In this document: piece after piece, positions 14,798-23,899 of the stretch
How the letters are laid out: each line of letters starts with the position of its first letter
How positions within the stretch are numbered: position 1 is the first letter of the stretch
Source: an uncultured Eggerthella sp.
GTDB lineage: Bacteria > Actinomycetota > Coriobacteriia > Coriobacteriales > Eggerthellaceae
Assembly: GCA_902464295.1 (NCBI GenBank)
Contig: CABQIW010000021.1
Coordinates: forward strand, 1 to 39,322
Length of the DNA: 39,322 nucleotides
Direction of reading: 5' to 3'
Position numbers and translations under genes: made by a program
The notes under the pieces: generated by a model
The model's input: the letters and a program-made list of their open reading frames with translations, nothing else
The model's database searches: none
Told to the model about the DNA's origin: nothing

Positions 14798-15565
14798 GTG
14801 TCATATAAGGTCAAAATAGAGAGCTTCGAAGGTCCCTTCGATCTGCTGTTGCACCTTGTGCATCGTCAGCGTGTGGACATCGGCCAGGTCTCTCTTTCAG
14901 ATATCACTGATCAATATTTGGCTGAGATCAGGCGCATGCAAGCACTCGACTTAGAGATCGCGAGCGACTTCATCGTGGTGGCTTCCACCTTGCTCGAGAT
15001 AAAAGCTGCGAGCTTGTTGCCGCAAGAGATGCCTGAAGAAGGGGAAGAGTACGAGGAGTACGAGCCTTCCGACCTGCGGCGAATCCTCGTCGAGCGCTTG
15101 ATCAACTACAAGAAGTTCAAGAATGCCACGGCAGCACTTGCGGTGCGCTTCGAGACTGAAACGCGCATGCATGAGCGCCCGTTCGGCCCTGACCGATCGT
15201 TCTTTCGCTTGATGCCCGACTACCTGAAGGGTGTTTCGCTCGATAAGCTCGGAGGGCTGTGTGCGCAGGTCTTCAGTCGCCAGGATATCTTTTTGCTGGA
15301 ATCTGAGCATATCGCCAAGCGTGCGATTCCGGTTGAGGTGCAGATCGATCGCATCCACGATGCGCTGCGCCACCAGCGCGTGGTCAAGTTCTCCGATTTC
15401 ATCGAGAAGGACACCGATTCGCACGTGATCGTGGTCACGTTCCTGGCGATCCTCGAGCTGTTCAAGCAAGCGAAGATCTCGCTGCGCCAAGACGCGCTCT
15501 TTGGCGACATCGCCATCAGTTATATCGATAATGAACGCCCGGCGCAAAGCCAGGACGAAGAATAA
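14798..15565 (+). CDS. scpA: Segregation and condensation protein A
   Basis: The 255-residue kleisin subunit of the Smc-ScpAB condensin, which organises and separates chromosomes. The N-terminus KVKIESFEGPFDLLLHLVHRQRVDI (about 4-28) and DITDQYLAEIRRMQALDLEIASDFIVVASTLLEIKA are diagnostic. A C-terminal winged helix (about 175-245) would contact Smc. The start is a GTG at 14798 with AAGGA nine bases upstream. scpB begins 11 bases after its stop, so the two subunits are co-translated. Confidence 0.96.
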   Translation: MSYKVKIESFEGPFDLLLHLVHRQRVDIGQVSLSDITDQYLAEIRRMQALDLEIASDFIVVASTLLEIKAASLLPQEMPEEGEEYEEYEPSDLRRILVERLINYKKFKNATAALAVRFETETRMHERPFGPDRSFFRLMPDYLKGVSLDKLGGLCAQVFSRQDIFLLESEHIAKRAIPVEVQIDRIHDALRHQRVVKFSDFIEKDTDSHVIVVTFLAILELFKQAKISLRQDALFGDIAISYIDNERPAQSQDEE

Positions 15566-15576
15566 GGAAGCGCACT

Positions 15577-16281
15577 ATGGATGCTTTTGAGATGAGAGAC
15601 GACCACGACCTGAAATCGGCGCTCGAGGCGATGCTGTTCGTTACGAGCGACCCGATCGACGCCGATGCGCTCTCAGCGTTTCTCGAGGAAGATGTCGACC
15701 GCATCACGGTTGCGCTCAAAGAGCTGCAAGAGACCTACCAACAGCAGGATCGTGGCATCCAGCTCAACGAGCGCGCAGGAGGCTGGCAGCTTGTCACGCA
15801 TCCGCGCTACCACGAATTGCTCGAGCAGTACGTCGTTTCTTGGGATAAACGCAAGCTTTCGCAGGCAGCGCTCGAGACGCTCGCGATCGTTGCCTATTGC
15901 CAGCCGGTCACGCGTAATGATGTCTCTGCTATCCGCGGCGTGAGCTCGGACAGTTCGCTCAACTCATTGCTCGAGAAGGGCTATCTGCGCGAAGCGGGCG
16001 TTACCGAAGCGCCGTCGAACGCCACGCTCTATGGCACCACGAAGATGTTCTTGGAGCGCTTCGGCTTGAGATCGATCGCAGAGCTTCCTGATCTTGAATC
16101 GTTCGCGCCCGATGAAGCCACGCGCAATCTCATTTCAGAGCGTCTTGGTTTCGTGAAGGAACAAGCGTTCAGCTACGAGGTGGAAGAAGAGAACGACCAG
16201 GAGATGCTCGAAGCGCTCACGGGCGCACTCGGCGCGGTCGAGAAGATCGACCTCGAATCGATCAGCTTTGACGAAGAGTAG
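15577..16281 (+). CDS. scpB: Segregation and condensation protein B
   Basis: The 234-residue partner of ScpA, with two winged-helix domains. Typical segments are LKSALEAMLFVTSDPIDADAL near residue 10, GGWQLVTHPRYHELLEQY, and LSQAALETLAIVAYCQPVTRNDVSAIRGVSSD near 90-121. The C-terminal tail is acidic. ScpB dimers bind the middle of ScpA and regulate the Smc complex. ATAAGGAAG lies upstream of the ATG. It is followed after 12 bases by a pseudouridine synthase, the classical scpA-scpB-rluB order. Confidence 0.96.
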   Translation: MDAFEMRDDHDLKSALEAMLFVTSDPIDADALSAFLEEDVDRITVALKELQETYQQQDRGIQLNERAGGWQLVTHPRYHELLEQYVVSWDKRKLSQAALETLAIVAYCQPVTRNDVSAIRGVSSDSSLNSLLEKGYLREAGVTEAPSNATLYGTTKMFLERFGLRSIAELPDLESFAPDEATRNLISERLGFVKEQAFSYEVEEENDQEMLEALTGALGAVEKIDLESISFDEE

Positions 16282-16293
16282 CGAGGCTGCTCC

Positions 16294-17040
16294 GTGGAAC
16301 CTGTTCGCCTCCAGAAATTCCTCGCGCGCGCGGGCGTTGCGAGTAGGCGTGCTTCGGAGGAGCTCATTGCTTCTGGGCGGGTGAGCGTGAACGGGGAAGT
16401 GGTGCGCGAGATGGGCACGAAGATCGATCCGGCCTGCGCTGTGGTGGAGCTCGATGGTGCGCGCGTTACGCCTCCCGAAGAGCACGTGGTGCTCATGCTC
16501 AATAAGCCAGCAGGATATTTGAGCGCTATGTCCGATGCGCATGGTGGACGCTGCGTTTCGGAGCTGGTGCCTACCGACCGTTTTGCGGGGTTGTTTCCGG
16601 TCGGCCGACTCGATAAGGACACCACTGGGCTTCTGCTCTTCACCAACGATGGAGAGTTGGGAAACGCGCTCATCCATCCGCGCCATCATGTGCCGAAGAC
16701 CTACCGCGCTCTGGTGAGCGGCCAGGTCGGTGAGCGTGCGCTCGAGACACTGCGCAGCGGGGTGGTGCTCGAAGACGGATTGACACAACCAGCAGAGGTG
16801 GAACTGCTCGAGCGCCAGCCGAAGCATACCCTTCTCGAAATCACGATCTACGAGGGGCGCAACCGTCAGATCCGCCGTATGGGTGAAGCCGTTGGACATC
16901 CTGTTCGCAAGCTGGAGCGCATCGCGCTCGGTCCTCTTTCGCTCTCAGATCTTGAAGCAGGCACGTGGCGCCTCCTCAGTGAAGAGGAACACCGCGCGCT
17001 CCTCGCTGCATCGGGTCTTTCCCGTGATAGAATGAAATAA
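16294..17040 (+). CDS. rluB: Pseudouridine synthase, RsuA/RluB family
   Basis: A 248-residue rRNA pseudouridine synthase. An N-terminal S4 RNA-binding domain (VRLQKFLARAGVASRRASEELIASGRVSVNG, about 3-33) is followed by the catalytic domain with GRLDKDTTGLLLFTNDGEL near residues 106-124; the Asp in RLD is the catalytic nucleophile of the family. The end has EGRNRQIRRMGEAVGHPVRKLERI. The scpB neighbourhood suggests the large-subunit (RluB) type, but the exact target uridine cannot be read from sequence. The start is a GTG at 16294 preceded by GAGG. Confidence 0.92.
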   Translation: MEPVRLQKFLARAGVASRRASEELIASGRVSVNGEVVREMGTKIDPACAVVELDGARVTPPEEHVVLMLNKPAGYLSAMSDAHGGRCVSELVPTDRFAGLFPVGRLDKDTTGLLLFTNDGELGNALIHPRHHVPKTYRALVSGQVGERALETLRSGVVLEDGLTQPAEVELLERQPKHTLLEITIYEGRNRQIRRMGEAVGHPVRKLERIALGPLSLSDLEAGTWRLLSEEEHRALLAASGLSRDRMK

Positions 17041-17094
17041 CGAAGGCAATCTTCGCATTTTCATCCGTTTAGGCAAGGAGAGTTGAGAGCATCC

Positions 17095-18225
17095 ATGGAT
17101 CGGCAAATTGAATCCATCGCAGTGATAGGTCTTGGTTTGATCGGAGCGTCGTTCGCTGGCGCTTATCGCAAGGCGTATCCCGATGCCCCGATCCTCGGTG
17201 TGGATGTCTCGCAAGAAGCGATCGATGAATTGCTCGACCGCGGCTGGATCACGCAAGGTTTTGGTCCGAACGCCCCTGATCTTCCTGAAGCGCTCAATAC
17301 GTGCGACTTGGTGGTCATCGCAACGCCGGTCGGATCGGTGCCCGAGTATTTCCGCATGCTCGCCGATTGCGATTATCAGGGCATCATCACCGATACCTGT
17401 TCCACAAAAGCGCAGATCGTTGAAGAGGCTCAAGCTATCTTGCCCCATCTCGATCACTTCATTCCTGGGCATCCTATGGCTGGCTCGGAGAAGAGCGGCG
17501 TTACCGGTTCGCGCGACAACCTCTTCGAGAACGCTCACTGGGTCTTGTGCCCTGATGAGCATACTTCGCCCGATGCCTTCGCGGCGCTTCATGAGGTGCT
17601 CACGGCGCTCGGCGCGCGCGTGGTGAGCCTTACGCGTGAAGGACACGATGAGGCCGTGGCCATCATCAGCCATGTGCCGCATTTCGTTGCTTCTTCTCTG
17701 GTCGAGCTCGCGGTGCGCCATGCGGGAGACCAGGAAGCGCTCTTCCGTCTTGCAGCCGGTGGGTTCAAGGATTCAACGCGCATCGCGGCTGGTTCTCCTG
17801 CGCTCTGGACGGGCATCGCCTTCGAGAACCCTGAAGCTATCACCCGGGGCCTCGAAGAGATGCAGGAGATCCTTTCGCAGTACGCCAAGGCGCTCGCGGG
17901 TGCGAATCGCGCCGAGTTCACGGCGTTGCTCGACCGTGCAGCCAATGCACGCAAGGCGCTCCCCGCAAAATGGATCCCTGCGACCGAAGATCTGCTCGAA
18001 GTGCGCATTCCGCTTACGAATCGCACGGGCGTGGTGGCAGAGGTCACCACGATCGCAAGCCAGGTCGGCTGCAACATACAATCTATCGAGATCGATCACA
18101 TCACTTCTTCAAGTGCTGTCCTCGTTTTGATTTTGACCGATGAAGGGGATATCGGGAAACTATCGACCCAGCTCATCAAGGCAGGGTTCACTATTTCCTT
18201 CCATCCTTTGAGTTCTAAGGAGTAA
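17095..18225 (+). CDS. tyrA: Prephenate dehydrogenase with C-terminal ACT domain
   Basis: A 376-residue enzyme converting prephenate to 4-hydroxyphenylpyruvate for tyrosine synthesis with NAD(P). The nucleotide site GLGLIGASFAGAYRKAYPD starts at G12; TDTCSTKAQIV and HFIPGHPMAGSEKSGV (about 120-135) are the conserved catalytic segments. From about residue 300 an ACT domain follows (VRIPLTNRTGVVAEVTTIASQVGCNIQSIEI), which usually binds tyrosine for feedback control. AAGGAG at 17075 is 14 bases from the ATG, rather far; a TTG at 17083 is too close, so 17095 is preferred with modest certainty. aroA follows five bases later. Confidence 0.94.
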   Translation: MDRQIESIAVIGLGLIGASFAGAYRKAYPDAPILGVDVSQEAIDELLDRGWITQGFGPNAPDLPEALNTCDLVVIATPVGSVPEYFRMLADCDYQGIITDTCSTKAQIVEEAQAILPHLDHFIPGHPMAGSEKSGVTGSRDNLFENAHWVLCPDEHTSPDAFAALHEVLTALGARVVSLTREGHDEAVAIISHVPHFVASSLVELAVRHAGDQEALFRLAAGGFKDSTRIAAGSPALWTGIAFENPEAITRGLEEMQEILSQYAKALAGANRAEFTALLDRAANARKALPAKWIPATEDLLEVRIPLTNRTGVVAEVTTIASQVGCNIQSIEIDHITSSSAVLVLILTDEGDIGKLSTQLIKAGFTISFHPLSSKE

Positions 18226-18230
18226 CAGAG

Positions 18231-19556
18231 ATGGATGCAGAAAATATCATGCGCATCGAGCCGCTCAAGGCGCCGCTCGATGGTGCAGCTACGGTTCCGG
18301 GGGATAAATCGATCTCGCACCGGGCGGTCCTGTTCTCAGCTATGGCTGAAGGAACGTCACGCCTGACCGGCGTGCTCGATTCGGCCGATGTGCGTTCGTC
18401 GATCGATGTGGTTACCGCGCTCGGTGCCAAGGTGAACCTTGAGGTTGGGGTAGACGGATCGCTCTCTGGAGGCATCACCGGATGGGGTGCCGAAGGCCCC
18501 AAGCAGCCTGATCATCCGCTCGATTGCGGCAATTCCGGCACCACGGCACGCCTGCTCATGGGCGTTGTCGCGCCTTGGCCCATCAAGGTCGAGATCACGG
18601 GCGATGAATCGCTCAAGAAGCGCCCGATGCGTCGTATCATCGCGCCGCTCATGAAGATGGGCGTGCATTTCGAACCTGAAGCGCAAGAGAACCTTCCCAT
18701 CACCGAGATCGGCAATCCGAATCTGAAGGCCATCACCTACGATGCGCCCATGGCATCTGCTCAGCTGAAGACGGCGGTCCTGCTGGCGGGCTTGGGTGCC
18801 GAGGGCGAAACGCGCGTGAACGAACCCGCGCTCTCACGTAACCATACGGAGCTCATGCTCCCTGAATTCGGCGTGGATGCAACGAGCGCCTATCGCAGCG
18901 CTATGGTCCAGGGACCGGCCACGCTCAAAGCCTCAGAGATCGATGTGCCGGGAGACCCGTCTTCTGCAGCGTTCCTTATCTGCGCTGCGCTCTTGAAGCG
19001 AGGCAGCTCGATCCAGGTAGAGAATGTGAGCCTCAATGCCGGTCGTATCGGTTTCGTCCGTACGCTCGAGCGCATGGGTGCTTCCATCGAAGTGCGCCAC
19101 ATGGGACAAGAGGGCAGGGAAGCGTATGGCATCATCGAAGCTGCCTATACCCCCAGGTTGACCGGCTGCGAGATTCCCAAGCAGCATATCGCGAGCGTGA
19201 TCGATGAGATCCCGGTGCTCGCGCTGGTAGCTGCGCATGCGCACGGAAGAACGGTGTTCCGCCAGGTGAGCGAGCTCACGAAGAAAGAGTCCAACCGCCT
19301 CGATGCCATCATCGAAGGGTTGGGACTCTTGGGTGTCGATGCTTGGTGCGAGAACGATGACCTGTTCATCGACGGCCAGCCGAATTTGATCGTTCCGCAA
19401 GGGCTCACCTTCGACTCCCGCAAGGATCACCGTCTTGCTATGACGTGGTCGCTCGTAGGATTATGCGGCAACACGCCCGTGAATATCGTCGATTTCGATT
19501 CGGTGAAGGTGAGCTTCCCGAAGTTCCTCGAAAGTTTTGAAAGGCTTGCTCAATGA
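18231..19556 (+). CDS. aroA: 3-phosphoshikimate 1-carboxyvinyltransferase (EPSP synthase)
   Basis: A 441-residue shikimate-pathway enzyme that joins shikimate 3-phosphate and phosphoenolpyruvate. Seen in order: VPGDKSISHRAVLFSAMAEG near 23-42, LDCGNSGTTARLLMG near 99-113, KKRPMRRI, SAQLKTAVLLAGL, PGDPSSAAF, DEIPVLALVAAHAHG and DHRLAMTWSL near the end. Length and order of the two globular domains are normal. AAGGAG lies 8 bases before the ATG. The last four bases overlap the cmk start (ATGA), as is common in this gene order. Together with tyrA it supplies aromatic amino acid synthesis. Confidence 0.97.
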   Translation: MDAENIMRIEPLKAPLDGAATVPGDKSISHRAVLFSAMAEGTSRLTGVLDSADVRSSIDVVTALGAKVNLEVGVDGSLSGGITGWGAEGPKQPDHPLDCGNSGTTARLLMGVVAPWPIKVEITGDESLKKRPMRRIIAPLMKMGVHFEPEAQENLPITEIGNPNLKAITYDAPMASAQLKTAVLLAGLGAEGETRVNEPALSRNHTELMLPEFGVDATSAYRSAMVQGPATLKASEIDVPGDPSSAAFLICAALLKRGSSIQVENVSLNAGRIGFVRTLERMGASIEVRHMGQEGREAYGIIEAAYTPRLTGCEIPKQHIASVIDEIPVLALVAAHAHGRTVFRQVSELTKKESNRLDAIIEGLGLLGVDAWCENDDLFIDGQPNLIVPQGLTFDSRKDHRLAMTWSLVGLCGNTPVNIVDFDSVKVSFPKFLESFERLAQ

Positions 19557-20227
19557 TCGTTGCTATTGATGGACCTTCAGGCGCCGGTAAATCAACGGTT
19601 GCCAAAGCGGTAGCACGTAAGCTCGGCTTTTCGTGCTTGGATACCGGAGCGATGTATCGCGCGATCGCATGGAAGGCGCTTGAAGAGGGGATCGATCTTG
19701 CAGACGCGGCAGCGCTCGGTGAGCTGGCTCGCACGTGTGAGATCGCTTTCGAACACGAGGGCAACGACCCTATTCCGCGTCGTGTGTTCATCGATGGCGC
19801 GGATGTGACCTCTGTTATCCGTACGGCCGAGATCGACAAGGCGGTCTCTCCTGTTTCCGCAACGCCTTCGGTGCGTGAGGCGCTCGTTGCGCAACAGCAG
19901 CGCATCGGTGCGAGCGGCAACTACGTGGTCGAAGGGCGCGATATCGGCACCACGGTCTTTCCCGATGCGGCGTGCAAGGTGTTCTTGACGGCATCTGCTG
20001 AAGAGCGTGCGCATAGGCGTGTGCGCCAGAATGTCGATCGCGACTTGGGTTCGATCGATTACGAAGAGGTGCTTGCCGATATCATCAGGCGCGATGAGGT
20101 CGATTCAAGCCGTTCGGTCTCGCCGCTCAAACCTGCAGAAGATGCACTGCACATCGATTCGACGAATTGCTATATCGAAGAGATCATCGACCAGATCTGC
20201 GCGCTAGCCCAGCGCGCGCAGGAATAG
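19553..20227 (+). CDS. cmk: Cytidylate kinase
   Basis: A 224-residue kinase phosphorylating CMP and dCMP with ATP. The P-loop GPSGAGKST begins at residue 7; LDTGAMYRAIAW (about 27-38) contacts the nucleotide; VEGRDIGTTVFPDA (about 125-138) and the LID arginines RAHRRVRQN follow. It overlaps aroA by four bases, so translation is coupled. The acyltransferase gene begins nine bases later. Confidence 0.96.
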   Translation: MIVAIDGPSGAGKSTVAKAVARKLGFSCLDTGAMYRAIAWKALEEGIDLADAAALGELARTCEIAFEHEGNDPIPRRVFIDGADVTSVIRTAEIDKAVSPVSATPSVREALVAQQQRIGASGNYVVEGRDIGTTVFPDAACKVFLTASAEERAHRRVRQNVDRDLGSIDYEEVLADIIRRDEVDSSRSVSPLKPAEDALHIDSTNCYIEEIIDQICALAQRAQE

Positions 20228-20236
20228 GATGGTGGC

Positions 20237-21073
20237 GTGATCAGATCAAGCGAACAGCTCTGGGACATGTCGGTCGATGGCAACGACAAGTCGAACCAGA
20301 TGAATCGCGTTGTCGGCAATATCGTTGCTGGCATCGTGCTCGTGCTCATGAAGATCGTCTTCCGTTTCTCGGTGAAGAATCGCGATATTATCCTGCAATT
20401 CACCGGCAAGAAGACCGGTGCGGTCGTGCTCTCTCCGCACAATTCCTACATCGACGTGGTCATGATGTTCTTGGCTTCATGGCCTAAGCGCTGGACGCGT
20501 TTGATCGCGCGCGAGAGCCTCTTTACGGTGGCGGGCGGTTTCTTGGGTTTCTTCTTCGCTCGTGTGGGAGCGTTCCCGGTCAAGCGCGATACTGCCGACA
20601 TGTCGACGGTCAAACGTGCGGCGCGCTTCCTGAAGAACGGGGAGCTCGTTGGCATCTTCCCTGAAGGCACGCGTCGCGGCAAGGGGAACAAGATCCCCGC
20701 CATCCATGGTGGCGCTGCGCTCATCGCGAAGCTCGGTCGTGCCCCGCTCGTGCCGCTCGGGCTCAAGAACGTCGATCGCATCAAGCGTAAAGGGGAGCAC
20801 GTGCGCTTCCCGAAGCTCACCGCGATCTATGGCGAGCCCATCGCGCTCTCTTCGTTCGACTTCCTTCCGAAAGAGGAGCGCCTCGAAGCTGCTACCTGGT
20901 ATGTGCTGCGCGAAGCTATTGCGCTCAGTCATGATATCGTGCCCTCGGAAGTGAACATGGTCGAGCTCTTCCCTGAGAGCAAGGATTACACGGCGGTGTT
21001 CGCCGAGCGTGAGATCGGTCGTGTTGATGTTGCGGCGCTTCCCGATTACGAGCCGAAACCCCAGGAGAACTGA
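20237..21073 (+). CDS. plsC: 1-acyl-sn-glycerol-3-phosphate acyltransferase family protein
   Basis: A 278-residue membrane-associated acyltransferase. The catalytic HX4D motif is H68-NSYI-D73, the phosphate-binding FPEGTR is at 141-146, and a hydrophobic segment precedes them (about 27-43). PlsC makes phosphatidic acid from lysophosphatidic acid; plsY and gpsA a few genes on belong to the same pathway. The start is GTG at 20237 with AGGATGG nearby; ATG at 20267 is an alternative. The stop overlaps the ispH ATG by one base (TGATG). Confidence 0.88.
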   Translation: MIRSSEQLWDMSVDGNDKSNQMNRVVGNIVAGIVLVLMKIVFRFSVKNRDIILQFTGKKTGAVVLSPHNSYIDVVMMFLASWPKRWTRLIARESLFTVAGGFLGFFFARVGAFPVKRDTADMSTVKRAARFLKNGELVGIFPEGTRRGKGNKIPAIHGGAALIAKLGRAPLVPLGLKNVDRIKRKGEHVRFPKLTAIYGEPIALSSFDFLPKEERLEAATWYVLREAIALSHDIVPSEVNMVELFPESKDYTAVFAEREIGRVDVAALPDYEPKPQEN

Positions 21074-21921
21074 TGGGCAGGCTCAAGGTTTCGCGCGCCG
21101 AATATGCAGGCGCTTGCTATGGCGTTCAGCGTGCTCTTGACTTGACGCTTGAGACGGCGAATGCGGATAAAACGGTCTGCACGCTTGGTCCGCTCATCCA
21201 CAATCCGCAGGTGGTGAGCGATCTTGCAGCGCGCGGCATTCGTGTGGCTGATGCGGTCGAAGACTGCACGGAGCAGGCGGTGGTCATCCGTTCGCACGGG
21301 GTCGTTCCCGAAGTGCTCGATGCGCTTGCTGCCCGCGGAAACGAGATCATCGATGCTACCTGTCCTCATGTGATGCGCGCACAACGGGCGGCAGCGAAAC
21401 TTGCTGCTGAAGGCTATCATGTGCTCGTGGTGGGCGAAGCAGGGCATCCAGAAGTTGAGGGGATCTTGGCGCATGCGCGTCGCGAGGGCGATCAATGCAT
21501 GGTGGTCGGAGCGGTCGAGGATATCCCGGATGATCTGAACGAACCGGTCGGCATCGTCGTGCAAACCACGCAATCCCACCAGAAGCTCACCGAGATCGTA
21601 GGTGCGCTCCAAGCGCGGGGCATCGAGCTGGTGGTGAAGGACACCATCTGCTTCGCTACCATCCAACGCCAGGATGCTGCGCGCGCTCTTGCACGCTCGG
21701 TCGATGTGATGCTCGTGATCGGCGGCAGGAACTCGTCGAACACCACCCGTTTATATGAAATGTGCGCTGGGTGCTGCGATGCGGTTTATCATATAGAGAG
21801 CGCACAAGAGATCGATCCAGAGTGGTTTGCTCACAAGACCACGGTCGGCATCAGTGCGGGGGCGTCGACCCCCGAGAATCAGATCGAAGAAGTCGTTTCC
21901 TACCTGGAAACGCTCGATTAG
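21073..21921 (+). CDS. ispH: 4-hydroxy-3-methylbut-2-enyl diphosphate reductase
   Basis: A 282-residue iron-sulfur enzyme of the final step of the non-mevalonate isoprenoid pathway, making IPP and DMAPP. The three cluster cysteines are C15 (AGACYGVQRAL), C97 (IIDATCPHV) and C193 (DTICFATIQRQDA). Also visible are IHNPQVV, RSHGV, GEAGHPEVEG, GGRNSSNT and GISAGASTPE, all standard. The ATG overlaps the plsC stop. der follows after 13 bases. Confidence 0.97.
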   Translation: MGRLKVSRAEYAGACYGVQRALDLTLETANADKTVCTLGPLIHNPQVVSDLAARGIRVADAVEDCTEQAVVIRSHGVVPEVLDALAARGNEIIDATCPHVMRAQRAAAKLAAEGYHVLVVGEAGHPEVEGILAHARREGDQCMVVGAVEDIPDDLNEPVGIVVQTTQSHQKLTEIVGALQARGIELVVKDTICFATIQRQDAARALARSVDVMLVIGGRNSSNTTRLYEMCAGCCDAVYHIESAQEIDPEWFAHKTTVGISAGASTPENQIEEVVSYLETLD

Positions 21922-21934
21922 TGAGGACTATCCT

Positions 21935-23248
21935 ATGGCCTTGCCCATCGTCGCCATCGTCGGCCGCCCTAATGTGGGCAAATCGACGCTGGTCAATCGC
22001 ATTGCAGAGAACAATGAAGCCATCGTCCATGAGATGCGTGGCGTAACGCGCGATCGTTCCTATCATGAGGCTGATTGGAACGGGCGCGATTTCACGCTCA
22101 TCGATACGGGCGGTATCGAGATGAACAAGGACGATGTGTTCCAAGAGTCGATCCGTTCGCAGGCGCTCGTGGCAGCTGAACAAGCCGACGTGATCCTGTT
22201 CTTGGTCGATAGCAAAACAGGCATCAACGCTGATGATCAGGTAGTGGCGAACATCCTGCGCCGCTCGAACAAGCCGGTGCTGCTCGTGGTGAACAAGCTC
22301 GACAATCCCAGCGATACGAACGCGATGTGGGAATTCATGCAGCTCGGGCTAGGGGAGCCTTGGCCGGTATCGGCGCTCCATGGAACGGGCACGGGCGATC
22401 TTCTCGATGAAGTGGTGCAACGTTTCCCCGAGCCAACCGAAGAAGAGCACGCAGAGCTCGATACGATCGATGTTGCCATCATCGGACGGCCGAACGCAGG
22501 CAAGTCTTCGCTCACCAACAAGCTCACGAACAACGATCGCTCGATCGTTTCGGATGTGGCAGGCACTACGCGCGATGCGATCGATACCACGATCGAGCAC
22601 GAAGGGCGCTATTACACGATCATCGATACGGCGGGGCTCCGTCGCAAGAGCGTGATCGATGAAGACGTCGAGTACTACGGATACGTGCGTGCACTGCGTG
22701 CGATCGACCGTGCAGAAGTGGTGCTGCTCGTCATCGATGGTACGATCGGCCTTACCGACCAGGACCAGCGTGTTGCAGGTATGGCAGCCGAACGAGGGTG
22801 CGCGATGGTGATCATCCTGAACAAGTGGGACTTGGTCGAAGGTCCTGAAGCCAAGGCGGAGATCCGCGAGCGCATCAAGGATCGTCTCATGTTCGTAGGG
22901 TATGCACCGGTCATCGCTATCTCGGCGCTCTCAGGAAAGAACGTTCATCGTATCTGGAATGCGATCGATACTGCCTACGACAACTACTGCTCGACCATCT
23001 CGACCTCGAAGCTCAACAATTGGTTGCAGGAGATCCGTGATTTCGGTCACACGATCTCGAAGGGCAAGAAGCTCTTGAAGATCAAGTACGTGACGCAAAC
23101 AGGAACCTGCCCGCCGCAGTTCACGTTCTTCTGCAATCATCCTGATATAATCGAACCCTCGTACGAGCGCTATCTTGAAAAGCGCTTGCGCAGCACCTTC
23201 GATCTCGAAGGCACACCGGTCCGCCTTCGTTTTAAGCGAAAGGATTAA
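21935..23248 (+). CDS. der: Ribosome-assembly GTPase Der (EngA)
   Basis: A 437-residue GTPase with two tandem G domains and a C-terminal KH-like domain, required for 50S subunit maturation. First P-loop GRPNVGKS (10-17) with DTGG and NKLD; second GRPNAGKS (184-191) with DTAGLR and NKWD. The KH-like domain ends with LRLRFKRKD-type VRLRFKRKD. ATG 21935 with GAGGA seven bases upstream is clearly better than the in-frame start at 21827, which lies inside ispH. Confidence 0.97.
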   Translation: MALPIVAIVGRPNVGKSTLVNRIAENNEAIVHEMRGVTRDRSYHEADWNGRDFTLIDTGGIEMNKDDVFQESIRSQALVAAEQADVILFLVDSKTGINADDQVVANILRRSNKPVLLVVNKLDNPSDTNAMWEFMQLGLGEPWPVSALHGTGTGDLLDEVVQRFPEPTEEEHAELDTIDVAIIGRPNAGKSSLTNKLTNNDRSIVSDVAGTTRDAIDTTIEHEGRYYTIIDTAGLRRKSVIDEDVEYYGYVRALRAIDRAEVVLLVIDGTIGLTDQDQRVAGMAAERGCAMVIILNKWDLVEGPEAKAEIRERIKDRLMFVGYAPVIAISALSGKNVHRIWNAIDTAYDNYCSTISTSKLNNWLQEIRDFGHTISKGKKLLKIKYVTQTGTCPPQFTFFCNHPDIIEPSYERYLEKRLRSTFDLEGTPVRLRFKRKD

Positions 23249-23251
23249 GCT

Positions 23252-23896
23252 ATGGATCTCGCGATCGCTTCGATCCTCATCCTGCTCATCACGTTCCTCC
23301 TCGGTTCGATCCCTTTCGGAGTCATCATCTCGCGGTTGTTCTTCAAGAAGGATATCCGCAATGAAGGTTCGGGGAACATCGGCACGACCAACGCCATGCG
23401 CTCGCTCGGCAAGATCGGCGGCGGAGCAGTGTTCATCCTCGATTTCGGGAAAGGTCTGCTCTCGGGCTTCTTGGGAACGGTCTTCGCTGGCATGGTCGCT
23501 CCAACTGCAGGCTATGAAGCAGGCCAGCTTGTCTTGGCGCTTTCCTTCTTCGGTTGCGTGGTCGGTCATATCTATTCGCCGTGGCTGAAGTTCCACGGAG
23601 GGAAAGGGATCGCGGTGGCCATCGGTGCGCTCTTCTTCGTGTTCGGGCCACTGTTCGCCGTGTTCGAACTGGTGATCTTCGCGGTGCTCGTCATCGCAAC
23701 ACGCTATGTTTCGGTGGGCTCGATCGCTGCGGCGCTTGCCTGCCCGTTCTTTGCATTCTATCTTTACTGGCCGAATCTTCCCGCGGCGTGCGCCATCTCG
23801 ATCGCCGCTCTGCTCGTTGTCTTCGCGCATCGCGAGAACATCAAGCGTCTTATCAACCATAACGAGAATCGTATCGGGCAGAAGAAGAAGGCGTGA
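23252..23896 (+). CDS. plsY: Glycerol-3-phosphate acyltransferase PlsY
   Basis: A 214-residue polytopic membrane enzyme that transfers an acyl group from acyl-phosphate to glycerol 3-phosphate. The three conserved cytoplasmic motifs are present: GSIPFGVIISRLFFKKDIRNEGSGNIGTTNAMR near 18-50, GHIYSPWLKFHGGKGIAVAIG near 104-124, and RHRENIKRL-type AHRENIKRLINHNENRIG near the C-terminus. It begins three bases after der and ends three bases before gpsA, so the unit is translationally packed. Confidence 0.96.
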   Translation: MDLAIASILILLITFLLGSIPFGVIISRLFFKKDIRNEGSGNIGTTNAMRSLGKIGGGAVFILDFGKGLLSGFLGTVFAGMVAPTAGYEAGQLVLALSFFGCVVGHIYSPWLKFHGGKGIAVAIGALFFVFGPLFAVFELVIFAVLVIATRYVSVGSIAAALACPFFAFYLYWPNLPAACAISIAALLVVFAHRENIKRLINHNENRIGQKKKA

Positions 23897-23899
23897 GTC